DNA from: Turnera subulata
Lineage: Eukaryota > Streptophyta > Magnoliopsida > Malpighiales > Passifloraceae
Length of the DNA stretch: 64,000 nucleotides
Direction of reading: 5' to 3'
Assembly (NCBI GenBank): GCA_028386065.3
Contig: JAKUCV010006183.1
Coordinates: 64,952 to 128,951, forward strand
In this document: piece by piece, positions 22,170 to 31,874 of the stretch
Position numbering within the stretch: the stretch's first letter is position 1
Layout: each line of letters begins with the position of its first letter
Program-made: the position numbers and the translations under genes
Notes under the pieces: generated by a model
Seen by the model: the letters and a program-made list of their open reading frames with translations, nothing else
Told to the model about the DNA's origin: nothing
The model's database searches: none

Positions 22170-25100
22170 TCACTCCGAAGCTGTGAACAAATGCGGATAC
22201 TGAGAACGCATATGCTCTTCAACTTCCCACGTGGACTCATTCGCAGAGTGCTTGCTCCACTTAACCTTTACCATCGGAATAACTCTGCTCCTCAACTGTC
22301 TGTCTTCCCGGGCAGGATTCTGCTCCGGCATCTCTGTATATGTCAAATCCTCTGCGACCTCAATATCTACTGTAGTAACCACATGGCTCGGATCAGATCT
22401 GTACCTCCTTAGCATGGAAACATGGAACACATCATGAATCCGTGACAACTCCTCTGGCAAAGATAATCTGTACGCTAGGGGTCCAATCCTTTCCAAAATC
22501 TCATACGGTCCAATGTACCTGGGACTCAGCTTCCCTCTTTTCCCGAATCTGATTACACCCTTCCATGGTGCAACTCGGAGGAAAACTCGTTCTCCCACTT
22601 GGTACTCCATCTCTCGACGATGCTTATCGGCATAGCTCTTCTGTCGGTCCTGTACTGCTCTCATACTCCGCTTAACTGTCTGAATCTTGTCAACAGTCTG
22701 CTTAACCAAATCTGGACCAACGATCAAACGGAGACCTTCTTCATCCCAGCAAACTGGACTCCGGCACTTCCTTCCGTAAAGAGCTTCAAACGGAGGCATG
22801 CCAATACTGGAGTGATAACTGTTGTTATAGGCAAACTCCGCTAAAGGCAAATACTGATCCCAACTCCCACTGAAGTTAAGAGCACAAGCCCTTAGCATAT
22901 CTTCCAGTGTCTGAATAGTCCTCTCCGACTGTCCATCGGTCTGAGGATGGAATGCAGTACTAAAACTCAGCTTCGTTCCCAAAGCTGTTTGCAGGCTCTT
23001 CCAAAACCGTGATGTGAATCTCGGATCTCTGTCTGAGACTATGGACTTAGGAATCCCATGTAGTCTCACAATCTCTGCAACATATTGCTTCGCCAATTTA
23101 TCCAAGGTGTCTGTCTGTCGAATGGGAAGAAAATGGGCTGATTTTGTAAGTCGATCAACGATAACCCAGATGGCATCATGCTGTCTCCGGGTCAACGGTA
23201 ATCCAACCACAAAATCCATAGTAATCATCTCCCACTTCCACTCTGGCACTGACAAAGATCTCATCTTCCCTGCCGGAGCCTGATGTTCAGCTTTCATTTG
23301 CTGGCAAGTGATACATTTAGCCACATACTCGGCTACATCCTTCTTCATGCATGGCCACCAAAAATGACTTCTCAAATTCTGGTACATCTTGGTGCTCCCG
23401 GGATGCATAGCATACGGTGTCACATGTCCCTCTTCTAGAATCTGACTGCGCAGGTCACCAACACTGGGTACACATAGGCGCTTTCCTAGCATCAGTGCAC
23501 CATCCTCGGCTATGCGGAACTTATCTTCCTTTCCACTACGGACTGCTTCCTTCAGCTTGATCAGGTCGGGATCTCCATCTTGTAACTCTACAATCCAGCC
23601 TCTTAGGTTAGACTTGACTTCAATATGTGTCAACAAAGCTCTTGTCTCATCCACTGACAAATCAACTCCCATCTTCCTTAACTCAATGAGTGAGGATATT
23701 GAGTAGGTCGTGGAAGCATCTTCTGGCTGTCTCCGACTCAGAGCATCTGCTACAACATTAGCTTTTCCAGGATGATACTCAATGGTACAATCATAATCAT
23801 TCAGCAACTCAACCCAACGTCTTTGTCGCAGGTTAAGCTCTTTCTGAGTCATGATGTACTTGAGACTCTTGTGATCTGTGAAGATCCGACATCTCTCTCC
23901 AAGCAGATAATGTCGCCAGATCTTCAAAGCAAGAATCACTGCGGCCATCTCCAAATCATGTGTCGGATAGTTCTTCTCGTGTGGTCTCAACTGTCTCGAA
24001 GCATAGGCTATCACTTGGTCTTCTTGCATCAAAACAGCTCCCAAACCAAGACCTGAAGCATCGCAGAACAACACGTATTCCACTCCTGGCTTAGGCACTG
24101 TCAAGACTGGTGCTGTTGTCAGCTTCTTCTTTAGTTCATCGAAACTCTTCTGACAATCTTCACTCCAAACAAAGGCTTGATCTTTCCTCAATAGCTTAGT
24201 CATGGGACTGGCTATCGAGGAAAAACCCTCGATGAATCTCCGGTAATATCCTGCAAGGCCAAGAAAACTTCTGACTTCTGGTACTGTCTTGGGCGGCTCC
24301 CACTCCAAAACAGCCTTTACTTTAGCAGGATCAACCTTAATCCCATCCCTGGACACAACATGTCCAAGGAATGCAACTTCTTCAAGCCAGAACTCACACT
24401 TGCTAAACTTTGCATACAACTCCTTCTCTCGCAACCTCTGAAGCACGACTCTCAGGTGCTCTTCATGTTCTTCCCGGTTCTTGGAGTAGATCAAGATGTC
24501 ATCGATGAAGACTACCACAAACTTATCCAAGAACTCGTTCAAGACCAAGTGCATCAAGCACATGAAAACTGCTGGTGCATTGGTCAAACCAAAAGGAACC
24601 ACTGTGAACTCAAAGTGACCATACCGAGTGCGGAAAGCTGTCTTCGGTATGTCCTTTTCTGCAATCTTGACCTGATGGCAGCCAGATCGAAGATCAATCT
24701 TGGAGAATACAGTAGCTCCCTGTAACTAATCAAAAAGATCATCAATCCTGGGAAGCGGATACTTATTCTTCACTGTCACCTTGTTCAGCTGTCGGTAGTC
24801 CACACACATGCGCAAACTACCATCCTTCTTCTTCACAAAGAGGACTGGTGATCCCCAAGGTGAAATACTAGATCTGATGAAACCTTTCTCTAACAGCTCA
24901 TCCAACTGTTTCTTCAACTCCTGAAGTTCTGTCGGTGCCATCCGATATGGTGCCATTGAGATAGGTGTCACTCCTGGCATCAAATCGATGGTGTACTCCA
25001 CTTCTCTGTCAGGTGGCAATCCTGGCAAATCCTTTGGGAACACATCTGGAAACTCCCTCACAACCATGTTGTCTCCTAAAACCGGAGTCTGAACTTCTTC

Positions 25101-25649
25101 ACCCTTGGCAAAGGTCAACAAAGCATCTGGACCATGCGACTCCATTCCGACATCCTGATTAGCAGAGATACTACATGTGGTAGCAGCTCTCCCAATACCT
25201 TTCAGTAAAATCTTATGTCCACCTTCGGAAGTCAACAACACTTCCTTGGTGCGACAGTTCACCATAGCACTGTACTTGGACAACCAATCCATCCCCAACA
25301 TGATATCAAAACCTCCCATGTTCATCACGATCAAAAGTGCAAGAAAAATCTCGCTATCATATGAAAGCGAAACATCTCTGCACATTTGGGTTAATCGGAC
25401 TACGATACCCGCAGGTAACCTAACTCTCATCGGACAAACTAAACTCTCACCCGTACAGTTATGTAGTATTGCAAAACTTTGCGCAATAAATGAATGCGTA
25501 GCACCGGGGTCTATCAAAGTATATGCAATACTACCAAAGGCTGTAAAAGTACCTGCTATAACATCAGCGTCTAGGTGACCTCCAGCATGCTGATTCTCTC
25601 CAACCGAATCCATTCGTCTTACACTATATGAGAATGTATATGCATGCAT
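22170..25649 (-). pseudogene. Chromovirus pol: protease, RT, RNase H, integrase, chromodomain
   Basis: A single frame from 25649 to 22170 broken by one TAG stop at 24728-24726, between the RT N-terminal part and the catalytic part. In order: aspartic protease ([10 protein letters not shown]), RT ([20 protein letters not shown], then [10 protein letters not shown]), RNase H ([24 protein letters not shown]), integrase zinc finger (H..H and CITC), integrase core ([32 protein letters not shown]) and a C-terminal chromodomain-like end ([24 protein letters not shown]). These fit Tekay/Del chromoviruses. Apart from the stop the frame is intact, so the insertion is fairly recent. Gag is absent. Confidence 0.93.
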
Positions 25650-25728
25650 ATTATACTAACTCATGACAGACTATGCACAAATGATCACAGCAACACCCAA
25701 GGACCTACTGCCCGCTCCGCTACCAAAC
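25650..25728 (-). other. Primer binding site and residual leader of the chromovirus
   Basis: Immediately inside the 5' LTR the minus strand reads TTTGGTAGCGGAGC (25728-25715), close to the Met-tRNA primer site of plant LTR elements (TGGTATCAGAGC) with two differences. The remaining about 65 bp lead straight into the protease frame, showing where gag has been lost. Confidence 0.7.
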
Positions 25729-26059
25729 TGAAGCGCCCCGACCCGTATTTACCGTAACACAGTAAACACGTGCCGAAACTATTCATTATGATAGAACAGA
25801 CAGTACAACGTGCAAATATTATACAACAGCAACTAACAATACAACTGTCACCCACACTCGGGGACCATTATTCAATCCAACACAGTGCTCTCAGCAGCAG
25901 GAGATAGTATCAGTAATATACATATCACAGGAAAACAGCAGTACAACAATATAAGCAATAGATTAGCAGCGGAAGACTTATGCACATGCATCGGTGGTAT
26001 GGATCCGGAGTCAGGTGGAGAAGAAACAGCAACCATCGAACGTCGTACCTGAACTACGG

Positions 26060-26592
26060 NNNNNNNNNNNNNNNNNNNNNNNNNNNNNNNNNNNNNNNNN
26101 NNNNNNNNNNNNNNNNNNNNNNNNNNNNNNNNNNNNNNNNNNNNNNNNNNNNNNNNNNNNNNNNNNNNNNNNNNNNNNNNNNNNNNNNNNNNNNNNNNNN
26201 NNNNNNNNNNNNNNNNNNNNNNNNNNNNNNNNNNNNNNNNNNNNNNNNNNNNNNNNNNNNNNNNNNNNNNNNNNNNNNNNNNNNNNNNNNNNNNNNNNNN
26301 NNNNNNNNNNNNNNNNNNNNNNNNNNNNNNNNNNNNNNNNNNNNNNNNNNNNNNNNNNNNNNNNNNNNNNNNNNNNNNNNNNNNNNNNNNNNNNNNNNNN
26401 NNNNNNNNNNNNNNNNNNNNNNNNNNNNNNNNNNNNNNNNNNNNNNNNNNNNNNNNNNNNNNNNNNNNNNNNNNNNNNNNNNNNNNNNNNNNNNNNNNNN
26501 NNNNNNNNNNNNNNNNNNNNNNNNNNNNNNNNNNNNNNNNNNNNNNNNNNNNNNNNNNNNNNNNNNNNNNNNNNNNNNNNNNNNNNNNNNNN
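26060..26592. other. Assembly gap (533 N)
   Basis: By alignment with the 3' LTR the gap replaces sequence equivalent to 19696-20320 (about 625 bp), i.e. the twin hairpin and hairpin array. Confidence 0.95.
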
Positions 26593-26781
26593 TCTCAATT
26601 TCCACAGTCAATAGTTCAACATCAATCTCAGCATATTATCCACATAGTCAATATCACAGTTCAAAGCAACAATAATATCCACAACAGTCAACCAGCAAAC
26701 ATTCAACAATTCAGCAGTTCAATCGAACAACAAAGCACACAAAGTATTACAGGCAACATAACAAGGGTTATCCATCCTCAC

Positions 26782-26857
26782 CTTAGCCGATATCAATTAT
26801 GGAATTGCTCAGCAAGTTCCAAGTCCGGTTCCTCAGCAAATTGCTCGTTGTCAACTC
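26782..26857 (-). other. Putative leader exon 2, 5' LTR
   Basis: A 76-nt counterpart of 20510-20585 with the same acceptor (TATAG) and donor (AAG|GTGAGG) and a few substitutions. Confidence 0.55.
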
Positions 26858-27504
26858 CTATATCAATCAATAATATGCACATATAAGATGGTATGCAAAT
26901 GTTATGCTAATACTGTATACCGTAAATTAAATATTAACCCGGCTCGGTTACTCTCCCGGATTAATTTTCCATTATTATCATCATTCACCATTTATTTCAA
27001 GGTGTCAAAATACCCTTCTGTATTTATTCCTATACCCGGGTACTATCCCGGTATTTTACTACCTTGATAATACCTTTTCCAAAATTTATTCCTAGGTATG
27101 TACTTTCCAAAATATTATTTCTACAATTTATGATCCATATATAAGTTCCTAGAATTATTTTCCATAAACCACATACTTCCCAAAATTTATGTTTCCCCCA
27201 TTAATTTCACAATTATATTTTTCTTCTATTTAATCCCATTTTCCAGATTTTATTTTCTCTTTTCTTCTCTCTTCTTTTTTTTTTAATTTAAACGGACTGG
27301 GCCTAAGTGTCCAAGCCCAGTCCAACCCCAAGGAGCCCAAGTCAATAGGCTGACCAGGCGCAGCAGGCCCAGACTGCGAGCCCAAGCCAAGGCCACAGTC
27401 GGCCCGCGCGCCCAGCAGCCCACACCACACAGGACCCGCAAGGAAACGGGTCAGCCCGCCCATATCATGACCCATCCGGGTCGTCACCATAACGGGCTGC
27501 TCAC

Positions 27505-27985
27505 CTCGGGTCTCCTTGTGCGGCGGCGGACGGCACGGAATGGAGGCGCGTCGGCGAAGGCAGAGGCGTCTCAAGCGAGACGCGACCGGAGCGAGGAGGA
27601 GGCGCGGCTGTTGACGCGTCCTGCTGCAGCTGACGACGGCGGTAGGAGGAGGTGCAGCCGTCGGGTTCTTGGCCGTAGGTGGCGCATCAGGCGGCGGACT
27701 TAGGAGGCGAGGGCGGCGTCCAGTTGGCGTCGATGCGAGGAGAACAAAGACGGGGGTGGTGATGCGTGCCGGTCGTTCGGCCGGGCGCAGGTGGTGGTCG
27801 GCAGTGGGTGGAGGAAGAGAAAAGGAAAAGAAGATGGGGAAGGGAATGGTGTAGACGGCGTCGTTTGGTGGTTGTTTGTGTTGTTTTGTTTTTTTTTTTA
27901 TTTTCTTGGTGAAGGAGAGCTGATAATAATTTTGCAGGCAGAATTTTGCAGAGGTGAGGATGAAGATGAAGAGGTGATAGTGGTG
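27505..27985 (-). other. Putative GC-rich leader exon 1, 5' LTR
   Basis: Minus-strand GC-rich segment between the TATA box at 28016-28010 and the donor CCGAG|GTGAGC at 27505/27504. Its sequence is unrelated or only distantly related to the leader in the 3' LTR of the same element. It has an ATG near 27683, unlike the other copies. Confidence 0.45.
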
Positions 27986-28368
27986 TGCATGGTGGCTGAA
28001 GAAAGATAATTTTATAAGGAACAAAAGTCACTGGTTATTCACAAGTGAAATAGGTAGTTCACAGGCTGAATAGGAATTGGCGGCTGAATTATTGAACTTC
28101 AATTATGCAGTTACTATGCTGCATGTGAAGTGTGACCCACCTGGACCAGAAAATATCCGGTATACCCACTTATCTTATTTCCGGTCCGTTAATTCGAGAA
28201 TAATCCCGGCTTTTTCCGAAGATTCCCGGACCCGGAAAAATCCCAACTTCGGTCCGTAAAATCCGCCGAAAAATCCCGAACGTGGGGCCATGCTCGATTT
28301 CGGAATCCAATACTCAATTTACCATAATTTAATTACCCAAGATTAAAAATCAATGGTAAATTACTGTA

Positions 28369-29247
28369 CCAAAACAAAAAAAAAATATAAATTAATCAAT
28401 AAAAAAAATCAAAATAATTAATTAATAATAAAAAGACATAAAAAATAAGAGGGTAATTTCTTAAAATAAAAATAGAAAAAAAAATAAAAAAACTATTATT
28501 ACAAAGAAAAAACAATAAAATGGAAAATATAAATAAATTAGGGAATAAAATAAAATAAAATACTCAATAGTAATATAAACAATAATTAATTTTGTAAATT
28601 TTATACCTGCATCATTTGTTGATCCATGCTTGGGCCTACATAATTGACCCCTAAAAAAAAAAAATATTAAAAAACAGAATTAAAAAAATTATAAAATTAA
28701 TTAATAATAAACAAAAAAACATAAAATGAATAATTTTTAAAATATAAATCATAAAAATAAATAAAAAAATCCTATTATTATGAATAAAAACATTCATACA
28801 AAAAATAGAATATAAATCAGAAAAATAGATAAAAATATTTAATAATAATTAATTTTTTAATTTAAACATGCATAATTGAGTCCTAAAATAAAAAATAACA
28901 GAAAAAATTAAAAATTAAGAAAACATAAAAAGACCACAAAAATATTATAGAAAATAATAATATAAAGAACAATTAATTTATGAAATGAAAAATTATTAAA
29001 TTAAAAACATGAAAAATTAAAATATACCTTTGTATCAACTAAACTCATATCTATGCTAATAGGAAGTTCTATAATTTTTATTCAAGGATTCTCACAATCT
29101 CGAAACTCTAACTTGATTTTTTCATAAATCATTCTCAAGAGTCAATTCATCCAAACCTTTATTATAGGTTTTCCTGCACTAACAAAAAAAATATAAAAAT
29201 GATTAAAATAGATTGGAAAAATAAAAAATATATAAAAACAAATAGGA
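28369..29247. repeat. AT-rich degenerate repeat, right of the chromovirus
   Basis: Diverged repeats of a unit of roughly 200 bp with landmarks such as CATAATTGACCCCTAAAA (28639), CATGCATAATTGAGTCCTAA (28867) and ATTAATTAATAATAA. Same family as 18890-19364. No genes. Confidence 0.6.
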
Positions 29248-29489
29248 TGTAACAGCCCGGGTAAATCTAACATTTACCGGGACTGTAAAAAAAAAAGACT
29301 TGTATAAAAATTTACCGTGTAAAAAAATAATCTTGGGAAATTATTTCAAGGTAAATTATGCATCGGATTCCGAAACCGAGCTTTGTTCCACACTCGGGTT
29401 TTTCTTACGGTTTTTACAGATCAGTATGGGATTTCTCCGGACCGGACGATACACTATACAAGTTGCACCGCACGCCATACATGTCATAC

Positions 29490-29720
29490 ATGCCATGCAT
29501 GTTATGCATGACATGCACAACCCCTGCTCACGAGTGAGTGCTGCCCGCAAACCCGTGTCCAACTACCCGCCAACCATCTATCTACCAAGCATGCACACCA
29601 TGCACATTTTCACCACCTTGCCAACCACCAACCTCCTGCCTACCTTGCACCCCGTCAAAAACGTGCCAACTACCCTGCAAACACTGCCTATAAAACCCCT
29701 GCAAACCATGCAAACCATGC
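29490..29720 (+). promoter_or_regulatory. Cluster of RY (CATGCA) motifs in the solo LTR
   Basis: Seven CATGCA or TGCATG motifs lie between about 29493 and 29722, including a perfect CATGCATG, just up to the TATA box region. RY motifs bind B3 factors of the ABI3/FUS3/LEC2 group (family knowledge). Function here is inferred. Confidence 0.5.
29689..29695 (+). promoter_or_regulatory. TATA box of the solo LTR
   Basis: CTGCCTATAAAACC, 441 bp from the LTR start. The LTR at 61343 has CTGCCTATAAAT at 61760, 417 bp from its start, supporting a shared promoter position. Confidence 0.65.
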
Positions 29721-30060
29721 ACCATCACCTTCTTCTTCTCCTTTCCTACCCGCAACCACCACCATACCAACAACCCCTCACCTTCTCTTCCTCTTCTCCT
29801 TTGCCCGTAAACCCGACCCCTGCACCTCTTCCTTTCTTCTCCACCTCACGCCACCACCGCGACCCGCCACCAGCACCACCACCCGACCACCTGCACCCCC
29901 ACGCCGAACACACACCACCAGCCCGTCACCACCACTGTCCTCCTCCTTCTCCTCTACACCTGCACACCGCCGCAGCTGCCACGCCATCGCCCCGCCGTCG
30001 CGTCGTGCCGCCTGCTCGCGCCCCGCCACGCCTCGCCGCCTACAACCCGCCATCACCAAG
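29720..30060 (+). other. Putative leader exon 1 of the solo LTR
   Basis: C-rich (CCACC/CTTCTC) segment of about 340 nt without a single ATG, ending ATCACCAAG|GTGAGG. Downstream intron text is G-rich (GGGTTTATGG, TTGGGCTTGG) to about 30290. The long open frame across it lacks an ATG inside the exon and is low complexity, so it is not called a gene. Confidence 0.5.
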
Positions 30061-30778
30061 GTGAGGTTGAAGATGACAGGTTACGTGGATGGGCTGTGAA
30101 TTTCTTTTAGTGGGCTTGGGTTTATGTTTTTCTTTTTTTTGCTTGGGCTCACGGTTTGGGCTTGGGTATAAGTTATGGGTTTATGGTGCGGGTGTATGGT
30201 ATGGGTTTATGGTTTGGGTTTATGGGTTGGGCTTGGAGCTTGGGCCTGCACATGGGCCTGAGCCTGGCCCTGGTTGGGGCCTGGGCTTGGTACTGTGCAT
30301 GGCCCAGTCCAGCACTGTTCACGGCCCAACTTGGAAAAAAAAAATAAAATCTGGAAAAATATATTTTTGGGAAATATTTTAATATTTTTGGACATATATA
30401 TTATTATTATGAAAATAGATTGGAAATAAAGATATGGAAAATAATTAAATGGAAATATTTTGAATAAGGAAATAATTTGGGAAAAAGGATTTAACTAGGT
30501 AAATATAATTTTTGGAAAAGTATAATTATTTCTCTAAAGTTATGATTTCTGAAAAGTAAAGATATATTTATGGAAATAATTTTTGGAAGGTTTTTAACCA
30601 AAGTATCAAATACCAGAATAGTACCGGGAAAAGTATTTTGACACCTAGAAATAAATGGTGAATGATGATAATGGGGTATACACCGGGACGTATAACCAAG
30701 TAGAAATAGTATTACAGTACATCATATCATTTGCAATATTTGTGCATTTTATGTGAATATGAATTATCTGCTGTATAG

Positions 30779-30850
30779 GAACTGATAACGTATACGAGCA
30801 CGTGGAACCAGAACCTATTGACGAGTTTCCCGTGGAATTTATCGGCCAAG
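30779..30850 (+). other. Putative leader exon 2 of the solo LTR
   Basis: A 72-nt block between CTGTATAG|GAACTG and GGCCAAG|GTGAGG. It contains no ATG and shares the start (GA.CTGATAACG) and end with the other copies. Confidence 0.55.
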
Positions 30851-31228
30851 GTGAGGATAAGTAAATATTAATATACCGCCCGTAATAATAAGTTGTTGTT
30901 TGCTCGCTGTGTGTGATATTGCTGATATGATATTACTTGTGGTTGTGAATAGTAGTTATGTGATAGCTTAAGTTGAATATTGCTGCTGCTGTTGAATTTA
31001 TTTATGTTGTTGTTGAGATAAGAGAGAGAGTTGGGTACAGGGGTACCGGCTTATGCTAACTGTTGATTTGTGGTTACGAGCGGAGAGGCCGAAGGCCTGC
31101 TCGGAACGACTTATGAGGGAATGAAGATAAGCTATGTGTCTAGAAAGACTAACAATAAAATGGAATCACTTAGACGTTTAGTATCACGGTTAAAAGTTGG
31201 TACAGCCCAGAGGTGGTAGTCTTAAGTA

Positions 31229-31284
31229 GGGAGAGTTAGTGGTTGGTCCTGCTCCTTGGGAGAGTTAGTGGTTGGTCCTGCTCC
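31229..31284 (+). repeat. Two 28-29 bp tandem units in the solo LTR
   Basis: GGGAGAGTTAGTGGTTGGTC-CTGCTCC units repeated twice, in the position where related LTRs carry hairpin arrays. GGGAG can pair with CTCCC at the unit end. Confidence 0.6.
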
Positions 31285-31534
31285 CTGCCTGTGTCAGGTT
31301 GTGATTTTGTTTACGGAACCCTGGGTCTAGCTAGATCGGCTACCATGGCGATGGCCAACGTTTAACTAGTGATAGGGGCCCCACTATAAAATTTGGAATA
31401 GTGAGTCTAGGATGAACTAGAAGCTGTCAATTCAATGTTTGAATCTTTCTGATGTTTACATTCCGGATATGTTTTCCTTTGGCCTTATTATTATTGGTTG
31501 CCTGTATATTTATATTTACTTGTGGATTTTACCC

Positions 31535-31582
31535 GGTGAGCACTTCGGACTCACCCCTCGCCTACGTGGCTCGGTCACGTAG
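31535..31582 (+). other. Twin RNA hairpin in the solo LTR
   Basis: Hairpin 1 at 31535-31555 is identical to other copies (GGTGAG/CTCACC, CUUCGG loop). Hairpin 2 at 31562-31582 pairs CTACGTG with CACGTAG; compared with CTGCGGG/CCCGTAG elsewhere, one G-C pair is replaced by T-A and a G-U by A-U. A 3' splice site AGTACAG|GTACG follows at 31603/31604. Confidence 0.7.
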
Positions 31583-31874
31583 AATGATTTGTGCATAGTA
31601 CAGGTACGCTCGAGGCAGCTGTGGCGCACCCTTTGCCAGGCCTGGATCCAATCTACGATGCATCTCATTTATTATCACTTGCCTGTGTGTGTTAAAGACT
31701 TCCGCTGCGTGTAATAATAGTGTGCTGTAATAATGTTCCGAGCATCGGAGACAAGTACTGATGGTGTGTTGTTGACAACTTATTGTATTATAACTGCTAT
31801 GACTTCTGTATTTGCATGTGGCCCACGTGTTTACTGTGGATAACGGTAAATACGGGTTAGGGCGTTTCATAGGA

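Larger units (their letters stand above)
19365..28368 (-). mobile_element. Gag-less Tekay/Del-like Gypsy chromovirus
   Basis: About 9 kb on the minus strand: 5' LTR 25729-28368 (outer end lost, assembly gap inside), primer binding site, pol with protease to chromodomain, polypurine tract (TTAAGGTGGGTAGGC, minus, ending at 22135), 3' LTR 19365-22134. Only about 80 bp separate the 5' LTR from the protease frame, so gag and the usual leader are missing. Pol has one in-frame stop. The truncated 5' LTR end means the target duplication cannot be tested. It sits in AT-rich repeat DNA. Confidence 0.92.
25729..28368 (-). mobile_element. 5' LTR of the chromovirus, outer end truncated, with gap
   Basis: Matches the 3' LTR closely over 25729-26059, 26593 to about 27110 and about 28055-28368, but not over the central part, which carries a different GC-rich leader (donor CCGAG|GTGAGC, last exon base 27505) and a TATA box TATAAAA at 28016-28010. 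The last about 70 bp, with the TGTAACA terminus, are missing and replaced by AT-rich repeat. Confidence 0.88.
29248..31869 (+). mobile_element. Solo chromovirus-type LTR with TSD tagga
   Basis: A 2622-bp LTR starts TGTAACAGCCCGGG and ends GGGTTAGGGCGTTTCA. The 5 bp before it (29243-29247) and after it (31870-31874) are both TAGGA, proving a complete insertion reduced to one LTR by recombination. It has the terminal palindrome CCCGGGTAAAT...ATTTACCGGG (29256-29281), TATAAAA at 29689, a leader with no ATG to the donor at 30060, exon 2-like block 30779-30850, a 28-bp repeat and the twin hairpin at 31535-31582. Confidence 0.95.

Noticed and set aside
27230..28024. 264-codon minus-strand frame in the 5' LTR
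   Set aside because: Pro/Arg/Ser-rich, crosses the inferred 5' splice site and poly-T tracts, and is not conserved in the partner LTR.
29300..30064. 254-codon plus-strand frame in the solo LTR
   Set aside because: It starts in U3 upstream of the TATA box, so its first ATG would not be in the transcript; the sequence is Pro/His/Thr-rich low complexity.
30130..30240. Interstitial telomere repeat
   Set aside because: GGGTTTA-like units are irregular and mixed with GGGCTT; this is G-rich LTR intron sequence.
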